Of a DNA stretch of 64,000 nucleotides, positions 50,341 through 64,000 are shown one piece after another; the stretch's first letter is position 1; every line of letters begins with the position of its first letter. Source of the DNA: Rhea pennata (lineage: Eukaryota > Chordata > Aves > Rheiformes > Rheidae). The stretch lies in the NCBI RefSeq assembly GCF_028389875.1, contig NC_084669.1, positions 5,293,501-5,357,500 of the forward strand. Direction: 5' to 3'. The position numbers and the translations under genes are program-made. The notes beneath the pieces are model-generated. The model saw nothing but the letters and a program-made list of their open reading frames with translations, was not told where the DNA came from and made no database searches.

Positions 50341-50626
50341 AACACCATCGCACCATGCCGCAGTTCGGGTTCGCCAACACCGCCTTGCCATGCTGCGGAG
50401 AAGGCCTAAGCGGGAGAATTTCGGCTCGACAGTTCTTAAGCCGAGCCAGGGGCCCAGGGAAGGCGTCAGCGGGGCTCGCTGCGGGCGCCAGCACGCATCG
50501 AGAAGCCAACCTAGAAGCGGCCGGGCCCCGGCCGCGTCCGCGCTGCTGCCCCCGCCCCGGTGGCCCCGCGGCCGGCGGGGGCGCTGCGGGGCGGGCAGCG
50601 CCGGCGCGCAGGGCCAGCGGGGCACG

Positions 50627-64000
<13,374 letters not shown>

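Overview
This window is vertebrate nuclear DNA, most likely from a bird. It has intron-split genes, two CpG islands, CR1 LINE copies ending in the avian-type ATTCTATG octamer, and two decayed MIR/CORE-SINE-like remnants. The exons match, in order, the amniote block TACC2 - NSMCE4A - ATE1, known in human at 10q26. I infer an avian chromosome of that synteny group and do not name a species.

Layout. (1) Positions 1-11.6 kb hold the 5' coding end of TACC2 on the minus strand: an 11-codon start exon (11556-11588, with UTR to 11632) and a second coding exon (1198-1370). The rest of the gene lies left of base 1. (2) Positions 11.6-35.3 kb are AT-rich non-coding DNA, probably TACC2 upstream introns or spacer. 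They hold a 1.2-kb dead CR1 LINE, SINE remnants, microsatellites, a pair of X-box (RFX-type) motifs and several perfect short palindromes. (3) Positions 35.4-48.9 kb hold complete NSMCE4A on the plus strand: CpG-island promoter, ten coding exons with every splice phase checked, 393 codons, and candidate poly(A) signals. (4) Positions 48.9-50.3 kb are spacer. (5) From 50.3 kb to the end is the 5' half of ATE1 on the plus strand: a CpG island with two alternative coding first exons (1b and 1a), then exons 2-6. The reading frame is open to residue 280. The catalytic C-terminal half lies beyond the window.

The three genes do not form a pathway. TACC2 is a centrosome/microtubule coiled-coil protein. 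NSMCE4A is the kleisin of the SMC5/6 complex. ATE1 is the arginyl-tRNA-protein transferase of the Arg/N-degron pathway. They are neighbours by conserved synteny.

I found no convincing previously undescribed system. The most notable signals are the paired ATE1 first exons, which each supply their own CxxC; a 20-bp-arm perfect hairpin with palindromes nested in both arms (25.35 kb); a 24-bp perfect palindrome (7.46 kb); the X-box pair (18.5 kb); and a CpG-dense patch with a strong minus-strand splice donor inside TACC2 (6.5 kb). Exon coordinates come from reading splice sites by eye. No alignments or searches were run, and family matches rest on recognised protein sequence.
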